From: CAITJF01 sp032654645
GTDB lineage: Bacteria; Pseudomonadota; Gammaproteobacteria; Burkholderiales; Gallionellaceae
DNA length: 64,000 bases
Direction: 5' to 3'
Assembly: GCA_032654645.1 (NCBI GenBank)
Contig: JAULAW010000015.1
Location: 434,001 to 498,000, forward strand
The notes under the pieces were generated by a model that was not told the origin of the DNA, ran no database searches, and worked only from the letters and a program-made list of their open reading frames with translations. Shown in pieces: positions 17,279 to 26,489 of the stretch (positions within the stretch are counted from its first letter, which is position 1; every line of letters starts with the position of its first letter). The position numbers and the translations under genes were made by a program.

Positions 17279-18373
17279 ATGAGTTTTACTGAAGCAGATG
17301 TGCAGGCCGCACTGAAAAAACTGACCGACCCGAACACGAAAAAAGACTTTGTCAGCGGCAAATCGGTGAAGAATATCAAGGTCAGTGGCAACGATGTATC
17401 GCTCGATATCCAACTCGGTTACCCCGCAAAAAGCGTGTGGGATGAAATACGCGCGTTGGTGGAAAACCATCTGCGCGACAGCCTGCCGGGCGCAGGCAAG
17501 ATCGCCGCGAACGTGACCAGCAAGGTGATACCGCATGCGGTGCAGCGCGGTGTGAAGCTGGTAGACGGGGTAAAGAACATCATCGCGGTGGCGAGCGGCA
17601 AGGGCGGCGTGGGCAAATCCACCACAGCGGTGAATCTGGCGCTGGCGCTGGCGGCGGAAGGCGCGCGCGTGGGCGTGCTGGATGCCGACATCTACGGCCC
17701 TTCGCAGCCCACCATGCTGGGCATCAGCGGCCAGCCGGTGTCGACTGATGGCAAGCTGCTGGAACCGATGCAAGGACATGGGTTACAGGCCATGTCCATC
17801 GGCTTCATGATCGAGAGCAACGACGTGCCGATGGTGTGGCGCGGTCCGATGGTGACGCAGGCTCTCGACCAACTGTTGCGCCAGACCCGCTGGGATGGAT
17901 TGGATTATCTGGTGGTGGATTTGCCGCCCGGCACGGGCGACATCCAGTTGACCCTGGCGCAAAAAGTGCCGGTAACAGGGGCGGTCATTGTGACCACGCC
18001 GCAGGACATCGCGTTGATGGATGCGCGCAAGGGACTCAAAATGTTCGAGCAGGTGGACATCAAGATCATCGGCATCGTTGAAAACATGAGCACGCACATT
18101 TGCTCCCAATGCGGGCATGAGGAGCACATCTTCGGCGCGGGCGGTGGCGAAAAAATGTGTAAAGATTATAACGTGGAACTTCTCGGCTCACTGCCTTTGG
18201 ATATAAGCATCCGCGAGCAGGCAGACTCCGGCAACCCCACCGTGGTGGCCAACCCGGATGGCGCGATTTCCAAGGTGTACCGGCAGATTGCGCGGCGGCT
18301 GGCGGCGAAGGTTGCGGACATGGCGCAGGATCACAGCGCAGTGTTTCCGAAGATTGTGGTGCAGAACACTTAG
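17279..18373 (+). CDS. apbC: Iron-sulfur cluster carrier protein ApbC (Mrp/NBP35 family)
   Basis: ApbC/Mrp is a P-loop ATPase that binds and transfers Fe-S clusters in the cytosol. The 364 residues comprise an N-terminal MIP18/DUF59 domain (about 1-90), the deviant Walker A GKGGVGKST near residue 107, the DLPPGTGD motif, and the C-terminal CSQCGHEE whose two cysteines bridge the cluster between monomers. AGGAG lies about seven bases before the ATG. It is divergent from metG, a neighbour order common in proteobacteria. Confidence 0.96.
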   Translation: MSFTEADVQAALKKLTDPNTKKDFVSGKSVKNIKVSGNDVSLDIQLGYPAKSVWDEIRALVENHLRDSLPGAGKIAANVTSKVIPHAVQRGVKLVDGVKNIIAVASGKGGVGKSTTAVNLALALAAEGARVGVLDADIYGPSQPTMLGISGQPVSTDGKLLEPMQGHGLQAMSIGFMIESNDVPMVWRGPMVTQALDQLLRQTRWDGLDYLVVDLPPGTGDIQLTLAQKVPVTGAVIVTTPQDIALMDARKGLKMFEQVDIKIIGIVENMSTHICSQCGHEEHIFGAGGGEKMCKDYNVELLGSLPLDISIREQADSGNPTVVANPDGAISKVYRQIARRLAAKVADMAQDHSAVFPKIVVQNT

Positions 18374-18469
18374 AGGAGAAGCGGGAAGGGGGAAGTAGGA
18401 AATGGGGGAGGGTAAGTGCGGTTTTGCTGCTACCATTCTCCCTTTACCCTTCGCCTTTCCCCCAAAGCA

Positions 18470-19036
18470 ATGAGCATCAAATCGGACAAATGGATCCGCC
18501 GCATGGCGGAGCAGCACGGCATGATAGCCCCGTTCGAGCCGGATCAAGTTAAAGAGGTCAATGGCAAGCGCATCGTGTCTTATGGCACATCCAGCTATGG
18601 TTACGATATCCGCTGTTCCGAAGAATTCAAGCTGTTCACCAATATCAACAGTACCATTGTTGATCCAAAAAACTTCGACCCAAATTCTTTCGTCGAAGTG
18701 AAAGGCGATTACTGCATCATCCCGCCCAATTCGTTCGCGCTGGCGCGCACCATCGAATATTTCCGCATTCCGCGCAGTGTGCTGACCATCTGCCTGGGTA
18801 AATCAACTTACGCGCGCTGCGGCATCATCGTCAACGTCACGCCGTTCGAACCGGAGTGGGAAGGCTATGTGACACTGGAATTTTCCAACACCACGCCACT
18901 GCCGGCGAAAATTTACGCCAACGAGGGCGTGGCTCAGGTGCTTTTTTTTGAGAGCGATGAAGTGTGCGAGACATCCTATAAAGACCGTGGCGGAAAATAT
19001 CAGGGGCAGGTGGGGGTCACGCTTCCCAAGATGTGA
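18470..19036 (+). CDS. dcd: dCTP deaminase
   Basis: Dcd deaminates dCTP to dUTP, feeding dTTP synthesis with dUTPase and ThyA (thyA is present at 25.6 kb). The product starting at ATG 18470 is 188 residues, the usual length, beginning MSIKSDKWIRRMAEQ and containing the trimer core SYGTSSYGYDIRC and the active-site region GKSTYARCGI...PFEPEWEG. No convincing ribosome site precedes the ATG. The 96 bases separating it from apbC are a purine-rich block followed by a pyrimidine-rich block that could fold on itself. Confidence 0.96.
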   Translation: MSIKSDKWIRRMAEQHGMIAPFEPDQVKEVNGKRIVSYGTSSYGYDIRCSEEFKLFTNINSTIVDPKNFDPNSFVEVKGDYCIIPPNSFALARTIEYFRIPRSVLTICLGKSTYARCGIIVNVTPFEPEWEGYVTLEFSNTTPLPAKIYANEGVAQVLFFESDEVCETSYKDRGGKYQGQVGVTLPKM

Positions 19037-19042
19037 TCCCAA

Positions 19043-19810
19043 TCAGTTTATATACTCTTTGTAAGTCAGGATTATTTCTGGTCTATCCGTACGCATTTCT
19101 GCTGAGAAACCATTGAGCATTTTTCCTGTTCCGCTTAAAGCAACCAACATCTCTGCTACGGTCTTTTCATCTTTGGACAGTGCTTCATGCAATGCCGGTG
19201 AATCACAAACCAATTGATTGGCTAGAACCCCATCAGCCCCGGCAAGCGCACATTTTCCAGTTACATCAGGTTCTGCTTCAAGCAGTTTGGCCAGCAATTG
19301 ATGCAACTGCACAACCAAGTGTTGCCCCTGCTGCTCAGATTGCTGCCTGGCTTGCGCCTCCATCGCTTGCTGATAGGCAATACGCGCGGCATCTTGCTGC
19401 AACGAGCGTGCGTGGAATATTGAATTGTTTACGTGATTCTGTATTGGCCACGGGATAGAGATCGCACTTGGAAAAGCCAAACCAGTTGCGCCATCTGCAG
19501 GTGGTGGCGATTTTTCCATAGCCTGAGCGGTAGGCTGGGTAACACTAACTGGCTTATCCTGAATGGGTGCTTGCGGAATTTTATGTTGCGCGGGTGCGCG
19601 GGAGGTCAGCAATTTCTTGCTCGGCCTGGGCTGCTTGATTTTTGGGGGGAGTTGAGCCAGCCTGACATCAAGGCTGCTCACTGTTATTACTTTGGGTAGG
19701 AGCGCATGGGAACGCGGCAACAAATCGAAGGCAAAAATGACGAGCAGATGCAACAGCAGGGAGATCGCCATGCTCATAGCCAAGCTGTTATTGATCAAGC
19801 GTGCAGCCAT
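19043..19810 (-). CDS. TonB/TolA-like membrane-anchored protein, unrecognised
   Basis: I do not recognise a specific family. The 255-residue product has one N-terminal transmembrane helix (about residues 10-30, SMAISLLLHLLVIFAFDLL), then a proline- and lysine-rich stretch (PPKIKQPRPSKKLL), a Gln/Ala-rich helical segment (QQDAARIAYQQAMEAQARQQ) and a C-terminal domain with two cysteines. This plan recalls TonB/TolA energy transducers, with a periplasm-spanning linker and terminal domain. It lies downstream of the large secreted-protein gene on the same strand but beyond a terminator-like hairpin. It converges on dcd with 6 bases between. A role in envelope transfer is speculation. Confidence 0.7.
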   Translation of the reverse strand: MAARLINNSLAMSMAISLLLHLLVIFAFDLLPRSHALLPKVITVSSLDVRLAQLPPKIKQPRPSKKLLTSRAPAQHKIPQAPIQDKPVSVTQPTAQAMEKSPPPADGATGLAFPSAISIPWPIQNHVNNSIFHARSLQQDAARIAYQQAMEAQARQQSEQQGQHLVVQLHQLLAKLLEAEPDVTGKCALAGADGVLANQLVCDSPALHEALSKDEKTVAEMLVALSGTGKMLNGFSAEMRTDRPEIILTYKEYIN

Positions 19811-19833
19811 TTTCAGCTCAATTTTTTATCTGG

Positions 19834-19862
19834 AAAAAGGGGCGCCCTATGCGCCCCTTTTT
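19834..19862. terminator. Bidirectional intrinsic terminator
   Basis: A GGGGCGC stem (19839-19845), CCTAT loop and GCGCCCC stem (19851-19857) is flanked by five A residues on the left and five T residues on the right, so it has a U-tract on either strand. It lies 46 bases past the end of the large secreted-protein gene (minus strand). Confidence 0.85.
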
Positions 19863-19908
19863 AATTTTCAAATTGCCAGCCCTGAACTACATTAATGCCA
19901 TGCTTATT

Positions 19909-22185
19909 TCAGTATTGCACCACACCATGTATGACTTTTGGAGCATCGGTAACCGTTGGTTTGGTACCGACCGTTGTTGTCGGGTCAATGAAATCTGCCA
20001 CCGTGGGCAATCCTGTGTTGCTTAAGCCAACCGTTGACAGGCCTGTACCAACACAGGAAACCTTGGCAAGGCGGATCTCCTTATCCAGCGGTTTGACCAA
20101 ATATTGGGTTCCACTTGCAGTCACTACACCGGTAGTAGCATTAAACGGAATGGTGAATTTCGATGTCCAGCGCTGGTTGTTCTGGGCCGTTCCAGTTCCC
20201 TGAGTAAAGTCGCAAGCAGCGTTAGTCGTTATATCAACACACTCATTTGGAATACCCCACAGATCGCCAAAGCCGCCATATTGCAGGCTGATGGTTGCGC
20301 CCGCATAGCCGCCATATTTTGCGCCTGACGGAACAACAAAATTAACCGGCAATGGCGGGTCGAATGTTACGGGAGTAGAGCCATTCATCAGGAGTGCAAG
20401 TTGATTCCAGTTGTTGGCGCCAGTTTCCCAAACATAGTAACTGGAGCCGACAGTCAGGAAATCCACGTCCCCTTGGTTGAAAGTCCCGCAATTATTACAA
20501 AATCCATTTTTCGCCGTGATAATGATAGCAGCGTCTGCAGCAGTAACCAGCCTGCCGCTCCTAACCCCATTCGCATTAGTACCGCTAGTGGCTGTGCTGA
20601 CCACATCTGCAGCAAGAGGGTCAACCAAGTTGCCAGTCGTTCCATCCAGTGTATATGTGACAAATGCGCCCGATGCTACCGGGTTCCAGCCCGAGTTTGC
20701 ATATGCCGAGCCGGAACCGCCGTTGGATGAAGCGATCAATGCGGCAGTCGGGCAGTCGTTAATGCATTTCAGGTTGCCGATGGATGCATATTGAGACGGA
20801 TAAACAAGATCCTGTATCTGGGCACGAACGGGTATAGTTGATGGGCTTACGCCAGTTAAATTGGCAAAATCGTTACCCTTGATGCCAAATTGTCCACCCA
20901 TCATCTGCGACCAACCCTGTAAACCCCATGGGTTCGCAGTTCGCATATCGGCGTTGGCTACAGCAACAGGAGTTGCATAATGCTCCATGTTGTTAGTAGA
21001 AGGGTTTTGCATTCCTGAGACATAAAATTGCTGCGCCGTATCATTCCAGTACAGTTCATATTGAGAGCCTGCGGTCATCGCAGGCGTGCCTGTAGCTGGT
21101 ATGTTAGCTTGGGCGAAATACCAGAACGTGACCTTGTTCAAGTCTGCCAAAGTCTTCTGCACCGTGGTGAATTTGCTTAGCTTGCCACCCGTCTTGAGTA
21201 ATGTATATGGAGTCTTGGTTGCGCCAGAGTTGCCATAGGTAACCTGGTTCAACGTTGCACCTGAAGGCACTGTAACCCCTTGCATCCATAAGCCGTAATA
21301 ACCTATGTAGCCATTGTAGGTTACGTTTGGAGTTACACTGGTGTCGGTATATTCGACCGGGAAACCCGATTGCCTGGTGACCTGCGCGCCTGTAGTGGCG
21401 TCATAAAGGCCATAGCGCCAGACAGATTCATCGGCTGTTAAGGGGTCACGGTCAAAACATACATCAGCGCCACCTTTGTTTCGAACAAAAAAGTTTGCAT
21501 TGTAAGCAAACAAAAAGTTGCTGCCGCCGCCGCTGCCATTCCATGTATGGCTTTCACTGATGGCACCGCTGCCGGCAGTGGTGCTTGTCGCATTGAGGAA
21601 CAGCTTGGTCATGTCAGAATTACCGGGGCCATGCGTGCCTTCAGAATAAAACGACAGCCCGCTGGTTGTGGCATTGATAAACCCTTTATCCGTTGCGCAA
21701 CCGGTAGTGACTCCTTGCTGGTCGCCGCAATAATCCATGCGAAAAACACCATAAGGAAGCGTTGCGCTGGGGGCTTCGGTGGCAGTGGCATACACGGCAA
21801 TATTATTATTTTGCTGCGGCGACACCCAGACTTTTGCCAACATAGGGTCGGTGCTCGATGCCCGTGTAGAATTGACGACGGCGGCGGTATAGCTTGGGCC
21901 AGTATTATTGCTTTGCCCGCCAGAGCTTCTTTCTTCGCAGGTGTTTTGGTCAATCAGCGCAATATAATTGCCGGCATTGACCTCCTGGCTTGGAGCCATG
22001 GCGCTCATGTAACACAAAATTCCGTTAAGTTGGCTCATCACTTCCGACGTCTGGTCATGCACGTAACTATTGGTTGTGTCGGTGTAATAAGGTGAGGTGC
22101 TTGGAGGCGCCGCCACTGTAATCGCCGGGAAAGCGGACAAGGCAATGATAGCCAACCTTGAAAGGGAAGAAAAAAGTTTTTTCAT
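19909..22185 (-). CDS. Large secreted protein of unknown function
   Basis: The 758-residue product begins with a clear Sec signal peptide (MKKLFSSLSRLAIIALSAF...TVAA) and is otherwise a Ser/Thr/Gly/Asn-rich, cysteine-containing exported protein. Cysteines are few and spaced as possible disulfides (CINDC, CNNC). I see no transmembrane anchor, enzymatic motif, LPXTG or PEP-CTERM tail. It ends in an aromatic residue (GVVQY), as outer-membrane proteins often do, but there is no obvious beta-barrel pattern. A strong AGGAG precedes the ATG. It directly follows a small lipoprotein gene by 26 bases, so the two are almost certainly co-transcribed. The function is unknown. Confidence 0.85.
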   Translation of the reverse strand: MKKLFSSLSRLAIIALSAFPAITVAAPPSTSPYYTDTTNSYVHDQTSEVMSQLNGILCYMSAMAPSQEVNAGNYIALIDQNTCEERSSGGQSNNTGPSYTAAVVNSTRASSTDPMLAKVWVSPQQNNNIAVYATATEAPSATLPYGVFRMDYCGDQQGVTTGCATDKGFINATTSGLSFYSEGTHGPGNSDMTKLFLNATSTTAGSGAISESHTWNGSGGGSNFLFAYNANFFVRNKGGADVCFDRDPLTADESVWRYGLYDATTGAQVTRQSGFPVEYTDTSVTPNVTYNGYIGYYGLWMQGVTVPSGATLNQVTYGNSGATKTPYTLLKTGGKLSKFTTVQKTLADLNKVTFWYFAQANIPATGTPAMTAGSQYELYWNDTAQQFYVSGMQNPSTNNMEHYATPVAVANADMRTANPWGLQGWSQMMGGQFGIKGNDFANLTGVSPSTIPVRAQIQDLVYPSQYASIGNLKCINDCPTAALIASSNGGSGSAYANSGWNPVASGAFVTYTLDGTTGNLVDPLAADVVSTATSGTNANGVRSGRLVTAADAAIIITAKNGFCNNCGTFNQGDVDFLTVGSSYYVWETGANNWNQLALLMNGSTPVTFDPPLPVNFVVPSGAKYGGYAGATISLQYGGFGDLWGIPNECVDITTNAACDFTQGTGTAQNNQRWTSKFTIPFNATTGVVTASGTQYLVKPLDKEIRLAKVSCVGTGLSTVGLSNTGLPTVADFIDPTTTVGTKPTVTDAPKVIHGVVQY

Positions 22186-22211
22186 AATATGCTCCTTTCG
22201 GATAGGGATAA

Positions 22212-22379
22212 TTAGTTGGTGTTAACTATGGAAACTTTGGAAGGGGTGCTAATCCCGTCCACCGCGCCGCTAGAGGCAGCACTGGACGATGAACCGCCTC
22301 CACCACCGCATCCCGCCAGCAGAAAAGTTAATGCTGTTATACCTATCCCAAGTTTCGCAATTGATGTAAGTTTATGCAT
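22212..22379 (-). CDS. Small glycine/serine-rich lipoprotein
   Basis: The 55-residue product has a lipoprotein signal (GITALTFLLAGC) followed immediately by Gly and Ser runs and ending GISTPSKVSIVNTN. I chose ATG 22379 because AAGGA lies about nine bases upstream and it gives a proper signal sequence. Upstream in-frame codons read through noncoding-looking sequence. The short mature part (about 35 residues) reads like the N-terminal linker of a larger lipoprotein, so it might be a truncated relic, but the neat spacing to the next gene suggests a real two-gene unit. Confidence 0.75.
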   Translation of the reverse strand: MHKLTSIAKLGIGITALTFLLAGCGGGGGSSSSAASSGAVDGISTPSKVSIVNTN

Positions 22380-22772
22380 GATGTTTTTCCTTATGTTGGC
22401 TGTCATTAGCATTATGTTGAATATCGAAAATCTGCCGCATCTTGCCCGTTGCGAAACACCATAATGGAAATCCGGCAATGCCATGCAACGGAGCTGCAAC
22501 GCGCACTTCTTTTAGTGCAACTGTGTCGCCCAGTCCTTGGCATATTCGGAGGCACAGTGAGCCAGTGCGCTACACGCAACAATGGCGGCCTCGCCATGAC
22601 ATGCGTCTAGGGCATTTCTTCAACCAATGGATATGGGGCAGCTTTCAGGTTATCGGCCAGGATCGCGAAACCTTTAGCAGTTTCTGGAACTTCGTTTTCA
22701 CTCTGCTCGCAAATCTGCGACAATCCGTGCCTGTCTTTGTTTTGATCACGTTTTCCCAGCAAGGAGCACTGA
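22380..22772. other. Divergent intergenic region, no confident gene
   Basis: These 393 bases separate the minus-strand lipoprotein/secreted-protein unit from the decarboxylase and must hold both promoters. I see no convincing promoter boxes. A minus-strand open frame that starts inside the decarboxylase gene ends at 22607, but its start has no ribosome site, so I do not call it. AAGGAG at about 22759-22764 is the decarboxylase ribosome site. Confidence 0.5.
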
Positions 22773-25022
22773 ATGAAATTTAACTTCCCCATCATTATCA
22801 TTGACGAGGATTTTCGCTCGGAGAATTCCAGCGGCCTTGGCGTTCGCGCATTGGCCGACGCCATTGAGAAAGAAGGCATGGAGGTCATGGGCATCACCAG
22901 TTATGGCGACCTGACTTCGTTCGCCCAGCAGCAGAGCCGCGCTTCGGCTTTCCTGCTGTCGATAGACGATGAGGAATTCGGTGGCGGTAGCAAGGAAGAA
23001 ACCGAAACCGCGCTGAAAACCCTGCGCGCTTTTGTGGAGGAAATCCGCTTCAAGAATGCTGACATCCCGATCTATCTTTATGGCGAGACACGCACTTCGC
23101 GCCACATCCCGAACGACATTTTGCGCGAGTTGCACGGCTTCATCCACATGCACGAAGACACCCCGGAATTTGTGGCGCGTCACATCATCCGCGAGGCCAA
23201 GTCTTACTTGGATTCGCTCGCGCCGCCATTTTTCCGCGCGCTGGTGAATTACGCGCAGGACGGCTCCTACTCCTGGCATTGTCCCGGCCATTCGGGCGGC
23301 GTGGCTTTCCTGAAATCGCCAGTGGGGCGGATGTTCCACCAGTTTTTCGGTGAAAATATGCTGCGCGCAGACGTGTGCAACTCGGTGGACGAACTCGGCC
23401 AATTGCTTGACCACACCGGCCCGGTGGCGGCCAGCGAGCGCAACGCGGCGCGCATTTTCAATTCCGACCATTTGTTCTTCGTCACCAACGGCACTTCCAC
23501 TTCGAACAAGATCGTGTGGCATTCCACCGTCGCGCCGGATGACATCGTGGTAGTGGATCGCAACTGCCACAAATCCATCCTGCACGCCATCATGATGACC
23601 GGTGCGATACCAGTGTTCCTGATGCCGACGCGCAACCATTACGGCATCATCGGGCCGATCCCTCTGGAAGAGTTCCAGCCGGAGAGCATCCAGCGCAAAA
23701 TCGACGCCAACCCATTCATCAAGAACAAGAAGCTGAAACCGCGCATCCTGACCATCACGCAGAGCACCTACGATGGCGTGGTGTACAACGTGGAAACACT
23801 GAAGCAGATGCTGGATGGACGCATTGACACGCTGCATTTCGACGAAGCCTGGCTGCCGCACGCCGCTTTCCATGACTTCTACAAGAATATGCACGCCATC
23901 GGCAAAGACAGGCCGCGCGCAAAAGAGTCGATGATTTTCTCCACCCAGTCCACCCACAAGCTGCTGGCCGGGTTATCGCAGGCATCGCAGATTCTGGTGC
24001 ACGAATCGCAGACGCGCAAACTGGATAGGGACTGTTTCAACGAAGCCTACATGATGCACACCTCCACCAGCCCGCAGTATGCCATCATCGCCTCGTGCGA
24101 CGTGGCGGCCGCCATGATGGAACCGCCGGGCGGCACCGCACTGGTGGAAGAATCCATCGCCGAGGCGCTCGACTTCCGCCGCGCCATGCGCAAGGTGGAC
24201 GATGAGTGGGGCGCCGATTGGTGGTTCAAGGTGTGGGGACCGGACTACCTGGCTGAGGAAGGCATGGCGGCGCGCGAGGATTGGATGCTGGGTGCGGACG
24301 ATCGCTGGCATGGTTTTGGCAATCTGGCGCCCGGCTTCAATATGCTCGACCCGATCAAGGCCACTATCATCACGACGGGGCTGAACCTGGACGGCGACTT
24401 CGCCGATTCCGGCATCCCGGCGGCCATCGTCACCAAGTACCTGGCGGAAAATGGCGTAGTGGTGGAGAAAACCGGGCTGTATTCGTTCTTCATCATGTTT
24501 ACCATCGGCATCACCAAGGGGCGCTGGAACACCATGGTGACCGAGTTGCAGCAGTTTAAGGATGACTACGACAAGAATCAGCCGCTATGGCGCGTACTGC
24601 CGGAATTTGTCATCAAGCACCCGCGCTATGAGAAGATCGGCCTGCGCGACCTGTGCGAACAGATCCACGGCATCTACAAGGCCAACGATGTGGCGCGGCT
24701 CACTACCGAAATGTATCTGTCCAACATGGAACCTGCGATGAAGCCGTCCGACGCCTTCGCCAAGATGGCACACGGCGAGATTGACCGCGTATTGATAGAC
24801 GAGCTGGAAGGGCGCATCACCAGTGTGTTGCTGACGCCCTATCCGCCGGGCATCCCGCTGCTGATCCCCGGTGAGCGCTTCAACAAGACCATCGTGGACT
24901 ATCTCAAGTTCGCGCGCGATTTCAACAAGAAATTCCCCGGCTTCGAAAGCGACATCCACGGGCTGGTGGCAGAAGAAAACGGTGAGACGCGGTATTACGT
25001 GGATTGCGTAAGGCAGGGGTAG
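22773..25022 (+). CDS. PLP-dependent Orn/Lys/Arg decarboxylase
   Basis: This 749-residue enzyme is a fold-type I basic amino-acid decarboxylase of the inducible/biosynthetic bacterial class. It has the N-terminal flavodoxin-like wing domain (about 1-125), the large PLP-binding domain with HCPGHSGG and the Schiff-base lysine in STQSTHKLLAG (near residue 395), the aspartate-bearing HFDEAW, and a C-terminal domain. Which of arginine, lysine or ornithine it uses cannot be settled from sequence inspection. The product would be a polyamine or cadaverine. AAGGAG lies upstream. It is a stand-alone gene without an adjacent antiporter. Confidence 0.93.
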   Translation: MKFNFPIIIIDEDFRSENSSGLGVRALADAIEKEGMEVMGITSYGDLTSFAQQQSRASAFLLSIDDEEFGGGSKEETETALKTLRAFVEEIRFKNADIPIYLYGETRTSRHIPNDILRELHGFIHMHEDTPEFVARHIIREAKSYLDSLAPPFFRALVNYAQDGSYSWHCPGHSGGVAFLKSPVGRMFHQFFGENMLRADVCNSVDELGQLLDHTGPVAASERNAARIFNSDHLFFVTNGTSTSNKIVWHSTVAPDDIVVVDRNCHKSILHAIMMTGAIPVFLMPTRNHYGIIGPIPLEEFQPESIQRKIDANPFIKNKKLKPRILTITQSTYDGVVYNVETLKQMLDGRIDTLHFDEAWLPHAAFHDFYKNMHAIGKDRPRAKESMIFSTQSTHKLLAGLSQASQILVHESQTRKLDRDCFNEAYMMHTSTSPQYAIIASCDVAAAMMEPPGGTALVEESIAEALDFRRAMRKVDDEWGADWWFKVWGPDYLAEEGMAAREDWMLGADDRWHGFGNLAPGFNMLDPIKATIITTGLNLDGDFADSGIPAAIVTKYLAENGVVVEKTGLYSFFIMFTIGITKGRWNTMVTELQQFKDDYDKNQPLWRVLPEFVIKHPRYEKIGLRDLCEQIHGIYKANDVARLTTEMYLSNMEPAMKPSDAFAKMAHGEIDRVLIDELEGRITSVLLTPYPPGIPLLIPGERFNKTIVDYLKFARDFNKKFPGFESDIHGLVAEENGETRYYVDCVRQG

Positions 25023-25081
25023 CCCGCCGAACTTGCAGGGCCGAAGAAGGCAGATGCACCGATGAGTATGTGCTGCCCTTA

Positions 25082-25570
25082 TTATTTACGCCGGTAAGTA
25101 ATGAAGTGATATTCCAGCATTTCCGGCGTTTCCTGATGGTAAATTTCGCGCGACACTTCGAGCCATTCCGACTTGTCAAAGTCGGGAAACATCGCATCCC
25201 CCACGAAATCTTTCTGAATCTCGGTGATATAAAGAATATCTGCAGTATTCAAAGCCTGCGTGTAAATATCCGCGCCGCCAACTATGAAAATTTGCGTGTC
25301 GCGCGCGCATGATGCGATTGCCTCGGGCAGTGAATGTACGACCGTGCAGCCGGGTATCTTCAGACTGCGGTCGCGCGTCACCACCACAGTAGTGCGCCCC
25401 GGCAAAGGCTTGCCTATGGAATCAAAAGTCTTGCGCCCCATGATCATGTGATGTCCCATGGTAAGCTTTTTGAAATGCTGCAAGTCGGCTGGGATACGCC
25501 AGGGCATGGTGTTGCGAAAACCGATGGTGCGGTTTTTCGACATGGCGACGATGATTGCCAGCGTGATCAT
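25082..25570 (-). CDS. folA: Dihydrofolate reductase
   Basis: FolA reduces dihydrofolate to tetrahydrofolate using NADPH, regenerating the cofactor consumed by ThyA. The 162 residues show the standard single-domain fold: N-terminal IIVAMSKNRTIGFRNTMPWRIPADLQHFKKLT, the GRKTFDSIG motif and IFIVGGADIYTQAL. Its ATG overlaps the thyA stop (ATGA), so the two are translationally coupled with thyA first. Confidence 0.97.
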   Translation of the reverse strand: MITLAIIVAMSKNRTIGFRNTMPWRIPADLQHFKKLTMGHHMIMGRKTFDSIGKPLPGRTTVVVTRDRSLKIPGCTVVHSLPEAIASCARDTQIFIVGGADIYTQALNTADILYITEIQKDFVGDAMFPDFDKSEWLEVSREIYHQETPEMLEYHFITYRRK

Positions 25571-26361
25571 ATCGCGACGGTCGCCTTGATCGCCGGATGC
25601 GGATCATAACCTTCGAGCGTGAAGTCCTCGAACTCGAAGCCGAAAATATTTTTCACATCGGGGTTGATGCGCATCATCGGCAGCGGACGCGGTTCGCGCG
25701 ACAGTTGCAAATTGGCCTGCTCCAGATGGTTGAGGTAAATGTGCGTATCGCCGAACGTGTGCACCAAATCGCCGGGTTCAAGTCCGCACACCTGCGCCAT
25801 CATCAGCGTGAGCAAGGCGTAGGAAGCGATGTTGAACGGCACGCCGAGGAAAATGTCCGCGCTGCGCTGGTACAGTTGGCAGGACAATTTCCCGTCAGCC
25901 ACATAGAACTGGAAGAACGCATGGCAAGGCGCCAAAGCCATCATGTCGAGCTCACCCACGTTCCAGGCCGAGACAATCAGGCGGCGCGAATCGGGATTCC
26001 TTTTGATTTGTTCCACCACTTCGGAAATTTGGTCTACCACACGCCCGTCCGTCGTGGCCCACGAGCGCCATTGTTTGCCGTACACCGGGCCGAGGTCGCC
26101 GTGCTCATCCGCCCATTCGTCCCAGATCGAAACGCCGTTTTCCTTGAGATATTTGATGTTGGTGTCGCCCTGCAAGAACCACAGCAGCTCGTGGATGATG
26201 GATTTTATGTGGCACTTCTTGGTTGTGACCAGCGGGAAGCCGTCTTGCAGGTTGAAGCGCATCTGATAGCCGAATACGCTGACCGTGCCGGTGCCGGTGC
26301 GGTCGGATTTTTTCGTTCCGCGGATAAGCACATGTTGCATTAAATCTAAGTATTGGCGCAT
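25567..26361 (-). CDS. thyA: Thymidylate synthase
   Basis: ThyA methylates dUMP to dTMP with methylene-tetrahydrofolate. The 264-residue length equals the classical enzyme. Visible are the RTGTGTVSVFGYQMRF start region, the catalytic cysteine in LAPCHAFFQFYV, the QRSADIFLGVPFNIASYALL dUMP-binding stretch and the C-terminal FTLEGYDPHPAIKATVAI. It precedes folA with a 4-base overlap. No strong ribosome site precedes the ATG. Confidence 0.98.
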   Translation of the reverse strand: MRQYLDLMQHVLIRGTKKSDRTGTGTVSVFGYQMRFNLQDGFPLVTTKKCHIKSIIHELLWFLQGDTNIKYLKENGVSIWDEWADEHGDLGPVYGKQWRSWATTDGRVVDQISEVVEQIKRNPDSRRLIVSAWNVGELDMMALAPCHAFFQFYVADGKLSCQLYQRSADIFLGVPFNIASYALLTLMMAQVCGLEPGDLVHTFGDTHIYLNHLEQANLQLSREPRPLPMMRINPDVKNIFGFEFEDFTLEGYDPHPAIKATVAI

Positions 26362-26394
26362 GGTGAAGCTCGTATAATTGCGGCTATTAGTGTT

Positions 26395-26460
26395 GTCATT
26401 CCCGCGCAGGCGAGAATCCAGTTATTTGGATTGATGGATTCCCGCCTGCGCGGGAATGAC
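26395..26460. repeat. ATTCCCGCGCAGGCGGGAAT-type inverted repeat
   Basis: Two 26-base arms (26395-26420 and 26435-26460) are reverse complements with one mismatch around a 14-base loop. The core resembles the dRS3-like ATTCCC...GGGAAT elements common between betaproteobacterial genes. It lies between a possible plus-strand -10 box (TATAAT, 26373-26378) and the M17 peptidase start, so it would be transcribed as a long hairpin in the leader. Confidence 0.85.
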
Positions 26461-26489
26461 GAAATTCAGCAGTTAAATTCGAGGACAAC

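Noticed and set aside
22607..22811. Minus-strand frame ending GFAILADNLKAAPYPLVEEMP in the gap before the decarboxylase
   Set aside because: The ending looks protein-like, but the frame must start within the decarboxylase gene without a ribosome site, and I could not place it in a family.
22746..23957. 403-codon minus-strand frame opposite the decarboxylase
   Set aside because: Antisense shadow of a clearly conserved enzyme.
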